Source: Pelotomaculum_B sp041645005 (GTDB lineage: Bacteria > Bacillota > Desulfotomaculia > Desulfotomaculales > Pelotomaculaceae). Taken from it: a stretch of 7,798 nt of DNA. The notes under the pieces were generated by a model. The model searched no databases. It worked only from the letters and a program-made list of their open reading frames with translations, and had not been told where the DNA came from. Position numbers and translations under genes: made by a program. Of the stretch, positions 1 to 6,110 are shown one piece after another. Numbering within the stretch: the first letter of the stretch is position 1; every line of letters begins with the position of its first letter. The stretch lies in the NCBI GenBank assembly GCA_041645005.1, contig JBAZQW010000098.1, positions 1 to 7,798 on the forward strand, read 5' to 3'.

Positions 1-505
1 TGCGTTAAACCGGTCCCCGATCCCAAACACTATGATCAAATAACCATTGACCCTGAAACAAAACTGCTTGAGCGCCAAGGGGCGCCGATGGTAATTAACC
101 CGGTTGACAAAAACGCCATTGAAGCCGCCCTGCAGTTAAAGGAGAGGTTTGGCGGGAAAGTTGTGCTGGTCAGCATGGCCCCGCCGGACGCCAGGGAGAC
201 ACTGATAGAAGGGCTGGCCATGGGGCAGCCTGCCCATGGTTCTGGGTGTAGCCAGGGAGATAAACACACCTCACTACACTTCGCTGATGGGAGTAGTAGC
301 CGCCCAGCATAAACCCTTCACATCCTGGGGACTGAGCGACCTGGGGCTTGACCCCGCCAGTGTTGGTTTGGCTGGATCGCCGACACAGCCCGGAGACCTG
401 CATATGCCCAGCCACGGACGAAAATCTGAGATGCTTGAAGGGGAACCCGGCGATATTGCCGGAAAAATCATAGCAATCCTGCGCTCCGCAGGCGTGCTGG
501 CCTAG
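1..505 (+). pseudogene. etfB: Electron transfer flavoprotein beta subunit, 5'-partial, internally deleted and frameshifted
   Basis: ETF beta pairs with ETF alpha and carries electrons between acyl-CoA dehydrogenase-type enzymes and a quinone or other acceptor; beta normally holds AMP, or a second FAD in bifurcating types. The first frame, open from base 1, reads CVKPVPDP, then VINPVDKNAIEAALQLKE and LIEGLAMG, the normal ETF-beta N-terminal half lacking only about five start residues. It then runs out of family similarity and stops at 310-312. From about 227 the next frame resumes with SLPMVLGVAREINTP, LGLDPASVGLAGSPTQ and EMLEGEP, the normal ETF-beta C-terminus, ending at the TAG at 503-505. 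About 90 residues, including the nucleotide-binding stretch, are absent between them. Removing one G from the run at 222-225 would fuse the halves in frame, but the middle would still be missing. Family identity is certain; whether the break is biological or a consensus error is open. Confidence 0.9.
218..239. repeat. Near-perfect inverted repeat at the etfB deletion junction
   Basis: The left arm CCATGGGGCAG (218-228) and right arm CTGCCCATGG (230-239) are reverse complements except for one extra G in the left arm, with one base between them. The repeat sits exactly where the N-terminal and C-terminal ETF-beta halves meet. The extra G in the four-G run is also the base whose removal would restore a single reading frame. 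CCATGG occurs in both arms. Short inverted repeats and microhomology like this are typical of deletion endpoints and of sites where polymerases or assemblers slip. Confidence 0.7.
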
Positions 506-521
506 GAAAGGGGAATTTAGC

Positions 522-1529
522 TTGAGTCAACAGCTCGGTGAAGTATGGATAGTGGCGGAACAAACCGGGGGCAGGCTTGCTGAAGTTTCCCTCGAACTAT
601 TGGGCAAAGCGCGGGAGCTCGCGGCTCATGGAGGAGGGTCACTCACCTCGGCCGTGCTCATGGGAAGCGGTATTGGGTTTTTGGCTGAAGAACTTATCGC
701 CTGCGGCGCGGACCAAGTTTTTCTGGTTGACAACCCGCGGATGGAGCTTTACCAGAATGACACCTATGCCCTTGTTCTGGAAGATCTGATCAAAAAACAC
801 CGGCCTGAAATAGTGCTCTGCGGCGCCTCTTACCGCGGCAGCGAGCTTTCGGCCACAGTGGCGGCCAAACTGGAAACCGGTCTGGCGGCACACTGCGTTG
901 ACCTTTATATTAATGACCGGGGAGAGTTCACACAGGTAGTTCCCGCTTTCGGCGGGATGGTCCTCGGTGATATTCTTTGCCCCAAAGCACGCCCCCAGAT
1001 AGCCAGCGTCAAACCCGGCATGTTTCAGAAACCGGAAAGAGACGCCGCCCGTACCGGTGAGGTGCTCAAAGAGACTGCGGCTGTATTGGATGATTACAAA
1101 TCTCCCCTGAAGGCTGTACGCACTGTCCAGAGTCAGCCGCCGGAACTCCCGCTGGAAAAAGCCGGGACTGTGGTGGCAGGCGGTTGGGGAGTGGGCGCGG
1201 ACGCCTGGCCTTTGCTTGACCGGATTGCCGGGGAACTGGCAGGCGCGGTCGGCTGCACCAGGCCCGCTCTGGACGAAGAGTGGGCCAAAGGTGAACACAC
1301 CTTGATCGGAACGAGCGGGAAAACTGTACGTCCGAGGGCTTACATCGGATTTGGGATTTCAGGTTCCACCCACCACATTGTCGGCATGAAAGACAGTGGC
1401 GTGATTATCAACATCAACACAGACCCCAGCGCATCTATCTTCCAGGTGTCGGATTACGGAGTGGTTGCCGACGCCAAAAAATTTCTTCCGGTGCTGCTGG
1501 AGAAAATAAGGGAACACAAAGGGAAGTAA
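522..1529 (+). CDS. etfA: Electron transfer flavoprotein alpha subunit
   Basis: This 335-residue protein has the usual ETF-alpha length. It is the FAD-binding half of the cytoplasmic ETF heterodimer that takes electrons from acyl-CoA dehydrogenases or related flavoenzymes. The N-terminal Rossmann-like domain spans about residues 6-190, including the GASYRGSELSATVAAKL stretch (101-117). The C-terminal FAD domain shows GCTRPALDEEW (244-254), GTSGKTVRP (263-271), FGISGSTHHIVGMKDS (277-292), ININTDP (296-302) and IFQVSDYGVVAD (306-317). The common ISGAIQH and AINKDP forms are replaced by ISGSTHH and NINTDP, a variant subgroup. The start is TTG at 522, chosen because a purine-rich ribosome site (about 505-514) overlaps the etfB stop and lies about 8 bases upstream. 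The 16-base gap implies one operon with etfB. The gene looks intact although its partner is broken. Confidence 0.95.
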   Translation: MSQQLGEVWIVAEQTGGRLAEVSLELLGKARELAAHGGGSLTSAVLMGSGIGFLAEELIACGADQVFLVDNPRMELYQNDTYALVLEDLIKKHRPEIVLCGASYRGSELSATVAAKLETGLAAHCVDLYINDRGEFTQVVPAFGGMVLGDILCPKARPQIASVKPGMFQKPERDAARTGEVLKETAAVLDDYKSPLKAVRTVQSQPPELPLEKAGTVVAGGWGVGADAWPLLDRIAGELAGAVGCTRPALDEEWAKGEHTLIGTSGKTVRPRAYIGFGISGSTHHIVGMKDSGVIININTDPSASIFQVSDYGVVADAKKFLPVLLEKIREHKGK

Positions 1530-1588
1530 GCATATTGTTACCGCATACCTATGGCTTCGATGGGTCAAAAGGCAAACAGGCAAATGAT

Positions 1589-1616
1589 TTCACTTACCCT
1601 TTATTTGTGGTAATAT
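1589..1616 (+). promoter_or_regulatory. Putative extended -10 promoter for the HicB-like gene
   Basis: An extended -10 element, TGG followed by TAATAT (1608-1616), has a weak -35-like TTCACT (1589-1594) with a 16-base spacer. Transcription would begin around 1622-1625, only a few bases before the ATG at 1627. No Shine-Dalgarno sequence is visible before that ATG, so the transcript may be essentially leaderless. This is pattern reading only. Confidence 0.45.
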
Positions 1617-1626
1617 AGTAAATACC

Positions 1627-1833
1627 ATGAAAAACTTAAACTATTACCTTAACCTAAAATATGATATTAAGCTGATTGGATTTACAGGAGTATGGGCAGC
1701 CGCAATTCCTGCCCTTCCCGACTGTATGGCTGAGGGTAAGACTCCGGACGAAGCTATGACTAAACTGGCAGAAGCGAAAAAAAGCTGGATAGAAACCCGC
1801 CTGAAGTCAGGCCAGACCGTACCGGAGCCTTAA
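1627..1833 (+). CDS. Solitary HicB-like (UPF0150) antitoxin-type protein
   Basis: This 68-residue protein resembles the partial RNase H-fold domain of HicB antitoxins. It has the opening LNYYLNLKYDIKLI, then AAIPALPDCMAEGKTPDEAM (24-43) and a helix ending AKKSWIETRLKSG, closing with PEP. In HicAB modules HicB neutralises the HicA mRNA interferase and often carries a C-terminal DNA-binding domain. Here the protein ends right after the core domain, with no ribbon-helix-helix or Xre domain, and no HicA-like gene lies on either side: etfA is upstream and a convergent DUF1992 gene begins 21 bases after the stop. It is therefore an orphan. The usual acidic/glycine loop (about EGGY/W) is replaced by FTGVWA. 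Many solitary short HicB-like proteins have no known role. The family call is fairly safe; antitoxin activity is not shown. Confidence 0.8.
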   Translation: MKNLNYYLNLKYDIKLIGFTGVWAAAIPALPDCMAEGKTPDEAMTKLAEAKKSWIETRLKSGQTVPEP

Positions 1834-1854
1834 AGAAAAAGACGCTTGGCCACT

Positions 1855-2181
1855 TTACTTTCTTGTGATTCTTTTTTCCATTAAAATATTATATCTCACA
1901 CCCAGCTCTATCAGTTTTCTTTTGAGAAACTTCCGTTCCTTTTCATCGGTGCTTTCTTCTATCTTTTTTTTGAGAGTATCCATATCTTTATTTAAGCTGA
2001 CTTCCACAGGGGCCAGCCCAGCGTTTTTAATAATTCTATAGGCCATGCGCAGTTCAGCTGGTAAAAAAGACATATTATCAAGCTCCAGGGGTTTGCCTTT
2101 CCCCGGCAGATTTTCAAGCTCACCATTTTCTATAGCTTCCCGTATCTTCATCTCAGCAATTTTAGCAAGAGCATTAAACAT
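1855..2181 (-). CDS. DUF1992 (DnaJ-homologue subfamily C member 28 conserved domain) protein
   Basis: This 108-residue protein is a complete small DUF1992 protein. The family signature ENGELENLPGKGKPLELD (17-34) is followed by FLPAELRMAYRIIKNAGLAPVEV (39-61) and then a basic coiled-coil-like tail with many Lys, Glu and Arg (67-108). The domain is found alone in bacteria (for example E. coli YhdN) and attached to J domains in eukaryotic DNAJC28; its biochemical function is unknown. The ATG at 2181 is preceded by GGCTGGGT (2191-2198 on the opposite strand), an acceptable ribosome site. The gene begins 44 bases after the stop of the phosphotransferase gene on the same strand, with no visible terminator between, so cotranscription is likely. 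It converges with the HicB-like gene across a 21-base gap, where no clear terminator hairpin is seen. Confidence 0.9.
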   Translation of the reverse strand: MFNALAKIAEMKIREAIENGELENLPGKGKPLELDNMSFLPAELRMAYRIIKNAGLAPVEVSLNKDMDTLKKKIEESTDEKERKFLKRKLIELGVRYNILMEKRITRK

Positions 2182-2225
2182 CTCTAATTCACCCAGCCTT
2201 TAATATTTTTGGGCGCCTTATGCTT

Positions 2226-4895
2226 TTATTGAAGAAATACTTTACCTTCATCGCCATCTACAACTACTTTTTGGCCCTCTTTAATGACTTTCATGACACC
2301 TGGCACATTCACCACGGCGGGGACACCGAACTCCCTGGCCACAATGGACCCGTGGGACAGGTATCCTCCTGTTTCCATAACCACGGCGCAGGCTTTTAAA
2401 AACAGCGGGGTCCAGCCCGGGTCGGTGGAAGGCGCTACCAGGACATCTCCCGGCTGCAGCCTGTTTCCTTCACCCGGATGTTTGATCAGTCGAGCGATGC
2501 CGGAAGCTTTCCCTGTAGCAGCCGCTACCCCTTGCAAGTAGTCACCGGAACTTAAGGCTACAGGCTCCGCAAAGATTGGCTCTTTCCCTAAGATAACGTC
2601 AGGTGGAGCAAGCGCCTCTTTTTCCCTTTGGCTTGCTTTTCGTGCTGCTACCAGGGTCCGCAGTCCATCACCATGCCAATCCCCATCCAGTATGGAAACC
2701 AAATCCGACCAGGAGCAATAGAAGATGTCACCCTGCTCCTCAATAATACCCCGCTGAGAAAAACGATAGCCCAACTCCAGAGCCATCAAACGATAAGGTT
2801 TCAAGGCTATAACCAGAACCGATTTGGTCATTTCCCGCACCGCTGCCCCTTCTTGCGCATCCTTGATCCCTTTTTGGATCTCCGCCAACTCATCAGGGGG
2901 TACTTTTTCTGTTACTTCCCGCCAGGCCCGGTCAAATTTCTCCTTTTGCCGTGCTTTCCATTGATCGGGATTTGCGGTTGCCATGGTACTCTTAATGATA
3001 TCCATCAGAAATGAGGGGTCTTCCTTCCAGCGAGGGTTTATGATATCTAGCTCGTAAACCGCCCGGTGCCCGTACTCCTTAATAAACTCCCCGAATTCCT
3101 TTTTAAAAGGAGAACTATCCGGCAGATGCTCTTCCCATGAATGGGGGTCAAAATTGTTCCCGGTTAAATATTGAACGGCGGCTTTATCTCGACGGGCCAA
3201 CTGGGCCAACTCCATCAGGCGGTAGCCGTGGTCGGCGCTGGTTATTCCCGATTCCCCCCCCACCATCAAGCCATTTAACACGATCATCATCCTGGGTCCT
3301 AAATATCCAGTCAATTTTCGCAGTAACAACATGATCGTCCAGGTGCCGACTCCGCTTAAAAAAGTGTATTTTTCGCTATAGGCCCTAATGGTTTGGCCCA
3401 GTTCATTGTATTTTTCAGTAAAGCTATGGTCGGGAGTCTGCTCAAACCCGGTACCAATCAAGGATTCAACGGAGCGGGCAACATCAGTAAAAGCAGCGGA
3501 GGCACCGGCAGCCGCCTCCATGATGAGAGATGCACCCTTCATCGCACGTTGTTGCCTTTCCAAGCCAATCTCACCCTTATAGGGATCGGTGTCTTCTATT
3601 TCAATCTCGGGCTGGTGCCCTCCCCAGAAGGGATTAAAATCCCTGGGCAACATTCCTGTGGAATCATAATAAGCCCACTGTAGAGCAGACATGTTGCAGT
3701 AGAACCTGCCCTTAAGAAAGCGGGAAAATTGAAAACCCTCCGGCATAGGATAGCCGGGTTCTGAAAAAGAAGTGTACTGAATGGTATCGATAATATTCTT
3801 CATTACCCGGCGATGCAAGGGACTGATGACCATAGGGACAGCATCCCGGTAGTTCCCGTTGGACCATATCTGGGTCTTGTTCTTTAAAGCTTCAAAGGTA
3901 TAGCGAGGTAATACAGTCACCGGACGGGCCTGGAGCAATATGAAATCCTGCCCGTCAAAGGCCCATTCCACATCCTGGTGCTCTTCACATTCTCCCAGGG
4001 ACTCAAAGACTCGCATCAGCAGCAAACCGAGTTTTTCGATGTTCTCATCTGACAGCACCTGCTGCGAGGCCATATTCTCGTACGATACAAAATGGGTCCC
4101 GCCGCTTGCGCAGGTCCTGGTCATCCCTTGCTTGGATCCGATTTTCTTTGTTATGAGACAAGGCAAGGCTCTATAGGCCGAGGCGTCCAGATAATAGGTA
4201 TCGGGCTCTATGGCGCCGTTTACCACCGATTCTCCCAGACCAAAGTTGGCGTTAACTACGAACAGGTCCTCGCGGCCAGTTTGCGGATCGCAGGTAAAAG
4301 CCACCCCGGCTGCCTCGGCCTCCACCATCTCCATGATCACTACGGCCTGGCTCACTTCTGCGTCTATAACGTTCATTTTCCGCCGGTAAGCAACGGCCCG
4401 GGGTGTCCACAAGGAAGCGTAGCACCCTTTAATGGCGGAAAGCATATTGTCCGTGCCCCGGACATTTAAGAACGATTCGTGGATGCCGGCAAAAGACGCC
4501 TTGCCGGAGTCTTCAGCAGTGGCCGAAGACCGGACGGCCACCGACTTATCCAGTATGCCGATTTTTTTCAGGCTAGCTAAAAGCTCATCCCTAATATTTA
4601 AAGGAATATAGCCGGCCTTGATCTTTTCTCTAATGAGGAAAAGCTTTTGCTCTATGTACTTTTCTCCAATGTTACCGGTGGTTACACTTTTAGTGATTTC
4701 CCACGTATCTTCAAGCAGGTTGTTTTCTTCGATAAAACGCTGGTAAGCCCCGGCTCCAAGGACGCCTCCGGCGGGAATGTTGAATCCGTACCGCTCGAGC
4801 CTGCCCAGGTTCCACCCCTTTCCACCGGCTGACTCCACCCCGGCTTGAAAAGCCCCGGGCCAACTGAAAAAGAACTCTCTGTCACCCTTTTCCAT
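2226..4895 (-). CDS. PEP-synthase-superfamily phosphotransferase, rifampicin-phosphotransferase-like domain order
   Basis: This is a large cytoplasmic dikinase-type enzyme; residue numbers count from the upstream GTG at 4901 (891 residues). The ATP-grasp domain spans about 15-330, with GGKGWNLG (26-33), AVRSSATAEDSGKASFAG (122-139), AGVAFTCDPQTG (198-209) and VEWAFDGQDFILLQARPVT (311-329), the last supplying the expected Glu, Gln and Arg nucleotide contacts. A middle substrate domain (about 340-770) includes YGHRAVYELDIINPRW (610-625). A C-terminal swivelling domain carries the phosphohistidine, TGGYLSHGSIVAREFGVPAV (844-863), with His850. True PEP synthase has this His domain in the middle and a C-terminal TIM barrel, which is absent here; the order matches rifampicin phosphotransferase (ATP to AMP plus Pi, substrate phosphorylated). 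The ATG at 4895 is preferred over the GTG at 4901, because GGGAGAGGG (4901-4909) gives it correct spacing. The substrate is unknown. The upstream tetR suggests ligand control. Confidence 0.88.
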   Translation of the reverse strand: MEKGDREFFFSWPGAFQAGVESAGGKGWNLGRLERYGFNIPAGGVLGAGAYQRFIEENNLLEDTWEITKSVTTGNIGEKYIEQKLFLIREKIKAGYIPLNIRDELLASLKKIGILDKSVAVRSSATAEDSGKASFAGIHESFLNVRGTDNMLSAIKGCYASLWTPRAVAYRRKMNVIDAEVSQAVVIMEMVEAEAAGVAFTCDPQTGREDLFVVNANFGLGESVVNGAIEPDTYYLDASAYRALPCLITKKIGSKQGMTRTCASGGTHFVSYENMASQQVLSDENIEKLGLLLMRVFESLGECEEHQDVEWAFDGQDFILLQARPVTVLPRYTFEALKNKTQIWSNGNYRDAVPMVISPLHRRVMKNIIDTIQYTSFSEPGYPMPEGFQFSRFLKGRFYCNMSALQWAYYDSTGMLPRDFNPFWGGHQPEIEIEDTDPYKGEIGLERQQRAMKGASLIMEAAAGASAAFTDVARSVESLIGTGFEQTPDHSFTEKYNELGQTIRAYSEKYTFLSGVGTWTIMLLLRKLTGYLGPRMMIVLNGLMVGGESGITSADHGYRLMELAQLARRDKAAVQYLTGNNFDPHSWEEHLPDSSPFKKEFGEFIKEYGHRAVYELDIINPRWKEDPSFLMDIIKSTMATANPDQWKARQKEKFDRAWREVTEKVPPDELAEIQKGIKDAQEGAAVREMTKSVLVIALKPYRLMALELGYRFSQRGIIEEQGDIFYCSWSDLVSILDGDWHGDGLRTLVAARKASQREKEALAPPDVILGKEPIFAEPVALSSGDYLQGVAAATGKASGIARLIKHPGEGNRLQPGDVLVAPSTDPGWTPLFLKACAVVMETGGYLSHGSIVAREFGVPAVVNVPGVMKVIKEGQKVVVDGDEGKVFLQ

Positions 4896-5020
4896 GTGCA
4901 CCCTCTCCCTGCAACAAATTTACTTTTTTATTACTCGTTATTACTCTCCCTGTTTTTGGCCCCGTTTAGAAAAAGATTCACAATCGTATCAATGCCTCAT
5001 ATATGGTAAAAATTATTTTA

Positions 5021-5653
5021 TCAGGGCTCAAGCTCTTCCCTTTCAATTGCCCCATATATAAACAGGTCTACTATTTTTGCCATTTCTTTACGAAGTTCGA
5101 ACCTTGATGGATCCTTCAACCAATTCAGGACAATAACTCCGCGGGAAATATTTAATTGCTCTACCATCAGTTTAACAGAAACATCCCGCCTGATTTCGCC
5201 GGCCTGCTGGCCCTGCCTGATAATCTCAGTCATAATGCTTTGAGTAGCTGTTTCGCCACTGCAGTCTCCAGGTCCCATAAACATGTTTTTTAGACGATAG
5301 CCCAGACATATACCCGTAATCTCCGGGTTGATTTCTACCCACTCATAGGCTTTATCGAGCGCGGCTATTAACCGTGTACTTGTGTCAGGCAAGTTTTGCA
5401 AATTATCAAAGGTCATTTTCGCCAGCCCTTTTGAGATGGCTTTAACATACTCATCAACAATAGCCTCTTTGACGGGAAAGTGATTATACAGGGTTTTCCT
5501 GGCGATGTCGGCTACTTCGGCAATCTGTTCCATGGTTGTGTTGTTAAACCCCTGGCGCTGGAATAAATCCATAGCAACTTCAATGATTTTCTGCCGCGTT
5601 TCCCTTTTCTTCCTCTCCATCCTGCCTTCGCCCGGCACATCCATTGGCTCCAT
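5021..5653 (-). CDS. TetR/AcrR-family transcriptional regulator
   Basis: This 210-residue protein has a classical TetR N-terminal DNA-binding domain (about residues 16-62): RQKIIEVAMDLFQRQGFNNT, then the helix-turn-helix TTMEQIAEVADIARKTLYNHF (39-59). A divergent helical ligand-binding and dimerisation domain follows to the C-terminus. Members usually repress their own gene and a neighbour until a small ligand binds. The start is the ATG at 5653, with AGGAGG (5661-5666) seven bases upstream. The next in-frame Met (residue 12) has no spaced ribosome site. The gene lies 119-125 bases upstream of the phosphotransferase gene on the same strand, and a perfect palindrome with a second imperfect copy overlaps its own presumed promoter. 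Autoregulation and control of the phosphotransferase operon are inferred. The ligand cannot be predicted. Confidence 0.93.
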   Translation of the reverse strand: MEPMDVPGEGRMERKKRETRQKIIEVAMDLFQRQGFNNTTMEQIAEVADIARKTLYNHFPVKEAIVDEYVKAISKGLAKMTFDNLQNLPDTSTRLIAALDKAYEWVEINPEITGICLGYRLKNMFMGPGDCSGETATQSIMTEIIRQGQQAGEIRRDVSVKLMVEQLNISRGVIVLNWLKDPSRFELRKEMAKIVDLFIYGAIEREELEP

Positions 5654-5709
5654 TGCTGCACCTCCTATAAGTGTTAGGCATTGACTGAGTATGTATTGTT
5701 AAGGAACAA

Positions 5710-5715
5710 ATTATA
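5710..5715 (-). promoter_or_regulatory. Putative -10 box of the tetR promoter
   Basis: A consensus TATAAT is read on the minus strand about 55 bases before the tetR start codon. No good -35 box is found at 17-18 bases (TAATCT or ATAATC are the best available); that position falls inside or beside the 17-bp palindrome. A weak promoter overlapped by a repressor site would fit an autoregulated TetR gene. Confidence 0.4.
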
Positions 5716-5721
5716 CTACTA

Positions 5722-5732
5722 TACACAATGTA
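5722..5732. promoter_or_regulatory. Second, imperfect operator-like site O2
   Basis: TACACAATGTA has four matching outer pairs around a mismatched centre and shares ACAATGTA with the perfect palindrome, with centres about 16 bases apart (roughly one and a half helical turns). It lies between the candidate -10 box and the 17-bp palindrome. It could be a second TetR dimer site filling the spacer of the promoter. Confidence 0.4.
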
Positions 5733-5734
5733 AG

Positions 5735-5751
5735 ATTATACAATGTATAAT
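5735..5751. promoter_or_regulatory. Perfect 17-bp palindrome, candidate TetR operator O1
   Basis: ATTATACAATGTATAAT is symmetric about the A at 5743, with eight matching pairs and one central base. TetR-family operators are commonly palindromes of 15-20 bp close to the regulator's own promoter, and this one lies about 80 bases upstream of the tetR start codon at the presumed -35 region. The inner part ACAATGTA is repeated 15 bases away at 5725-5732. Confidence 0.6.
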
Positions 5752-5819
5752 ATATCCTATTGTTATTCTTCATCATAATTACTGATATGTCAATACCCAC
5801 AATTTACTTTTTCCAATAT

Positions 5820-5844
5820 AAAAAGGCAGCTGCAAGAGCTGCCT
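5820..5844 (-). terminator. Intrinsic terminator after the permease remnant / spoIIP unit
   Basis: Read on the minus strand, AGGCAGCT and AGCTGCCT form a perfect 8-bp stem around a five-base loop (stem and loop 5824-5844), followed at once by TTTTT and then an AT-rich run. It begins about ten bases after the stop codon of the permease fragment, so it would end transcripts coming from spoIIP and separates them from tetR. Confidence 0.85.
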
Positions 5845-5852
5845 AAATGAGT

Positions 5853-6110
5853 CTAGCGGTTAAACCGTCCCAGCAACAGATAGATATAAGCCACATGGAT
5901 CAGGAGGCCGGTGACGGTAAAAATGCCGAAAAGAGAGCCTCCCCCCATGTCGGCCAAAAACGACTTGGAGACCCAATACGGGGGCAGGATACCTGCTGTC
6001 AACTGCCAGGGAGACTCTATAAGATACCCGGGGAGCGGGGCCAAAAGGAAAATCCCAAACGCCTTGGACAATGCCAGTCCTTCAATAATACCTATTGTTA
6101 GTTCTTTTAT
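5853..6110 (-). pseudogene. C-terminal remnant of an ABC-2 type (fluoroquinolone-export-like) permease
   Basis: The open frame (about 86 codons, bounded upstream by a TAA at 6111-6113) reads EGLALSKAFGIFLLAPLPGY, then SPWQLTAGILPPYWVSKSF and a final membrane helix ending YIYLLLGRFNR. This pattern, with a segment naming a potential membrane loop, Pro-Pro-Tyr-Trp and a closing RFNR, resembles the last two membrane segments of ABC-2 type permeases annotated as fluoroquinolone or multidrug exporters, which are normally several hundred residues long. The N-terminal membrane segments are missing and no ATPase gene is nearby, so transport is impossible as it stands. A TTG at 6071 with GAAGGA six bases upstream could still start a 72-residue two-helix peptide, but that GAAGGA also encodes the ancestral Glu-Gly and may be fortuitous. 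The remnant begins inside the last codon of spoIIP and ends at the terminator. Confidence 0.65.

Noticed and set aside
639..1298. A 219-codon open frame antisense to etfA
   Set aside because: It is opposite a convincing etfA gene, has no recognisable domain, and its composition looks like a codon-bias shadow.
1530..1588. Possible terminator after etfA
   Set aside because: Only a 6-bp stem with a wobble pair (ACCTAT/ATGGGT) and no following T-run.
2284..4832. Several 60-130 codon + strand frames across the phosphotransferase gene
   Set aside because: All are antisense to one continuous, motif-rich gene and none shows domain features.
2226..4895. Calling the large gene a true phosphoenolpyruvate synthase (ppsA)
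   Set aside because: The phosphohistidine domain is at the C-terminus and the C-terminal TIM-barrel of PEP synthase is absent; the order fits the RPH type.
4928..4946. 9-bp direct repeat TTATTACTC between tetR and the phosphotransferase gene
   Set aside because: Only two short AT-rich copies; too little to support a regulatory or mobile-element call.
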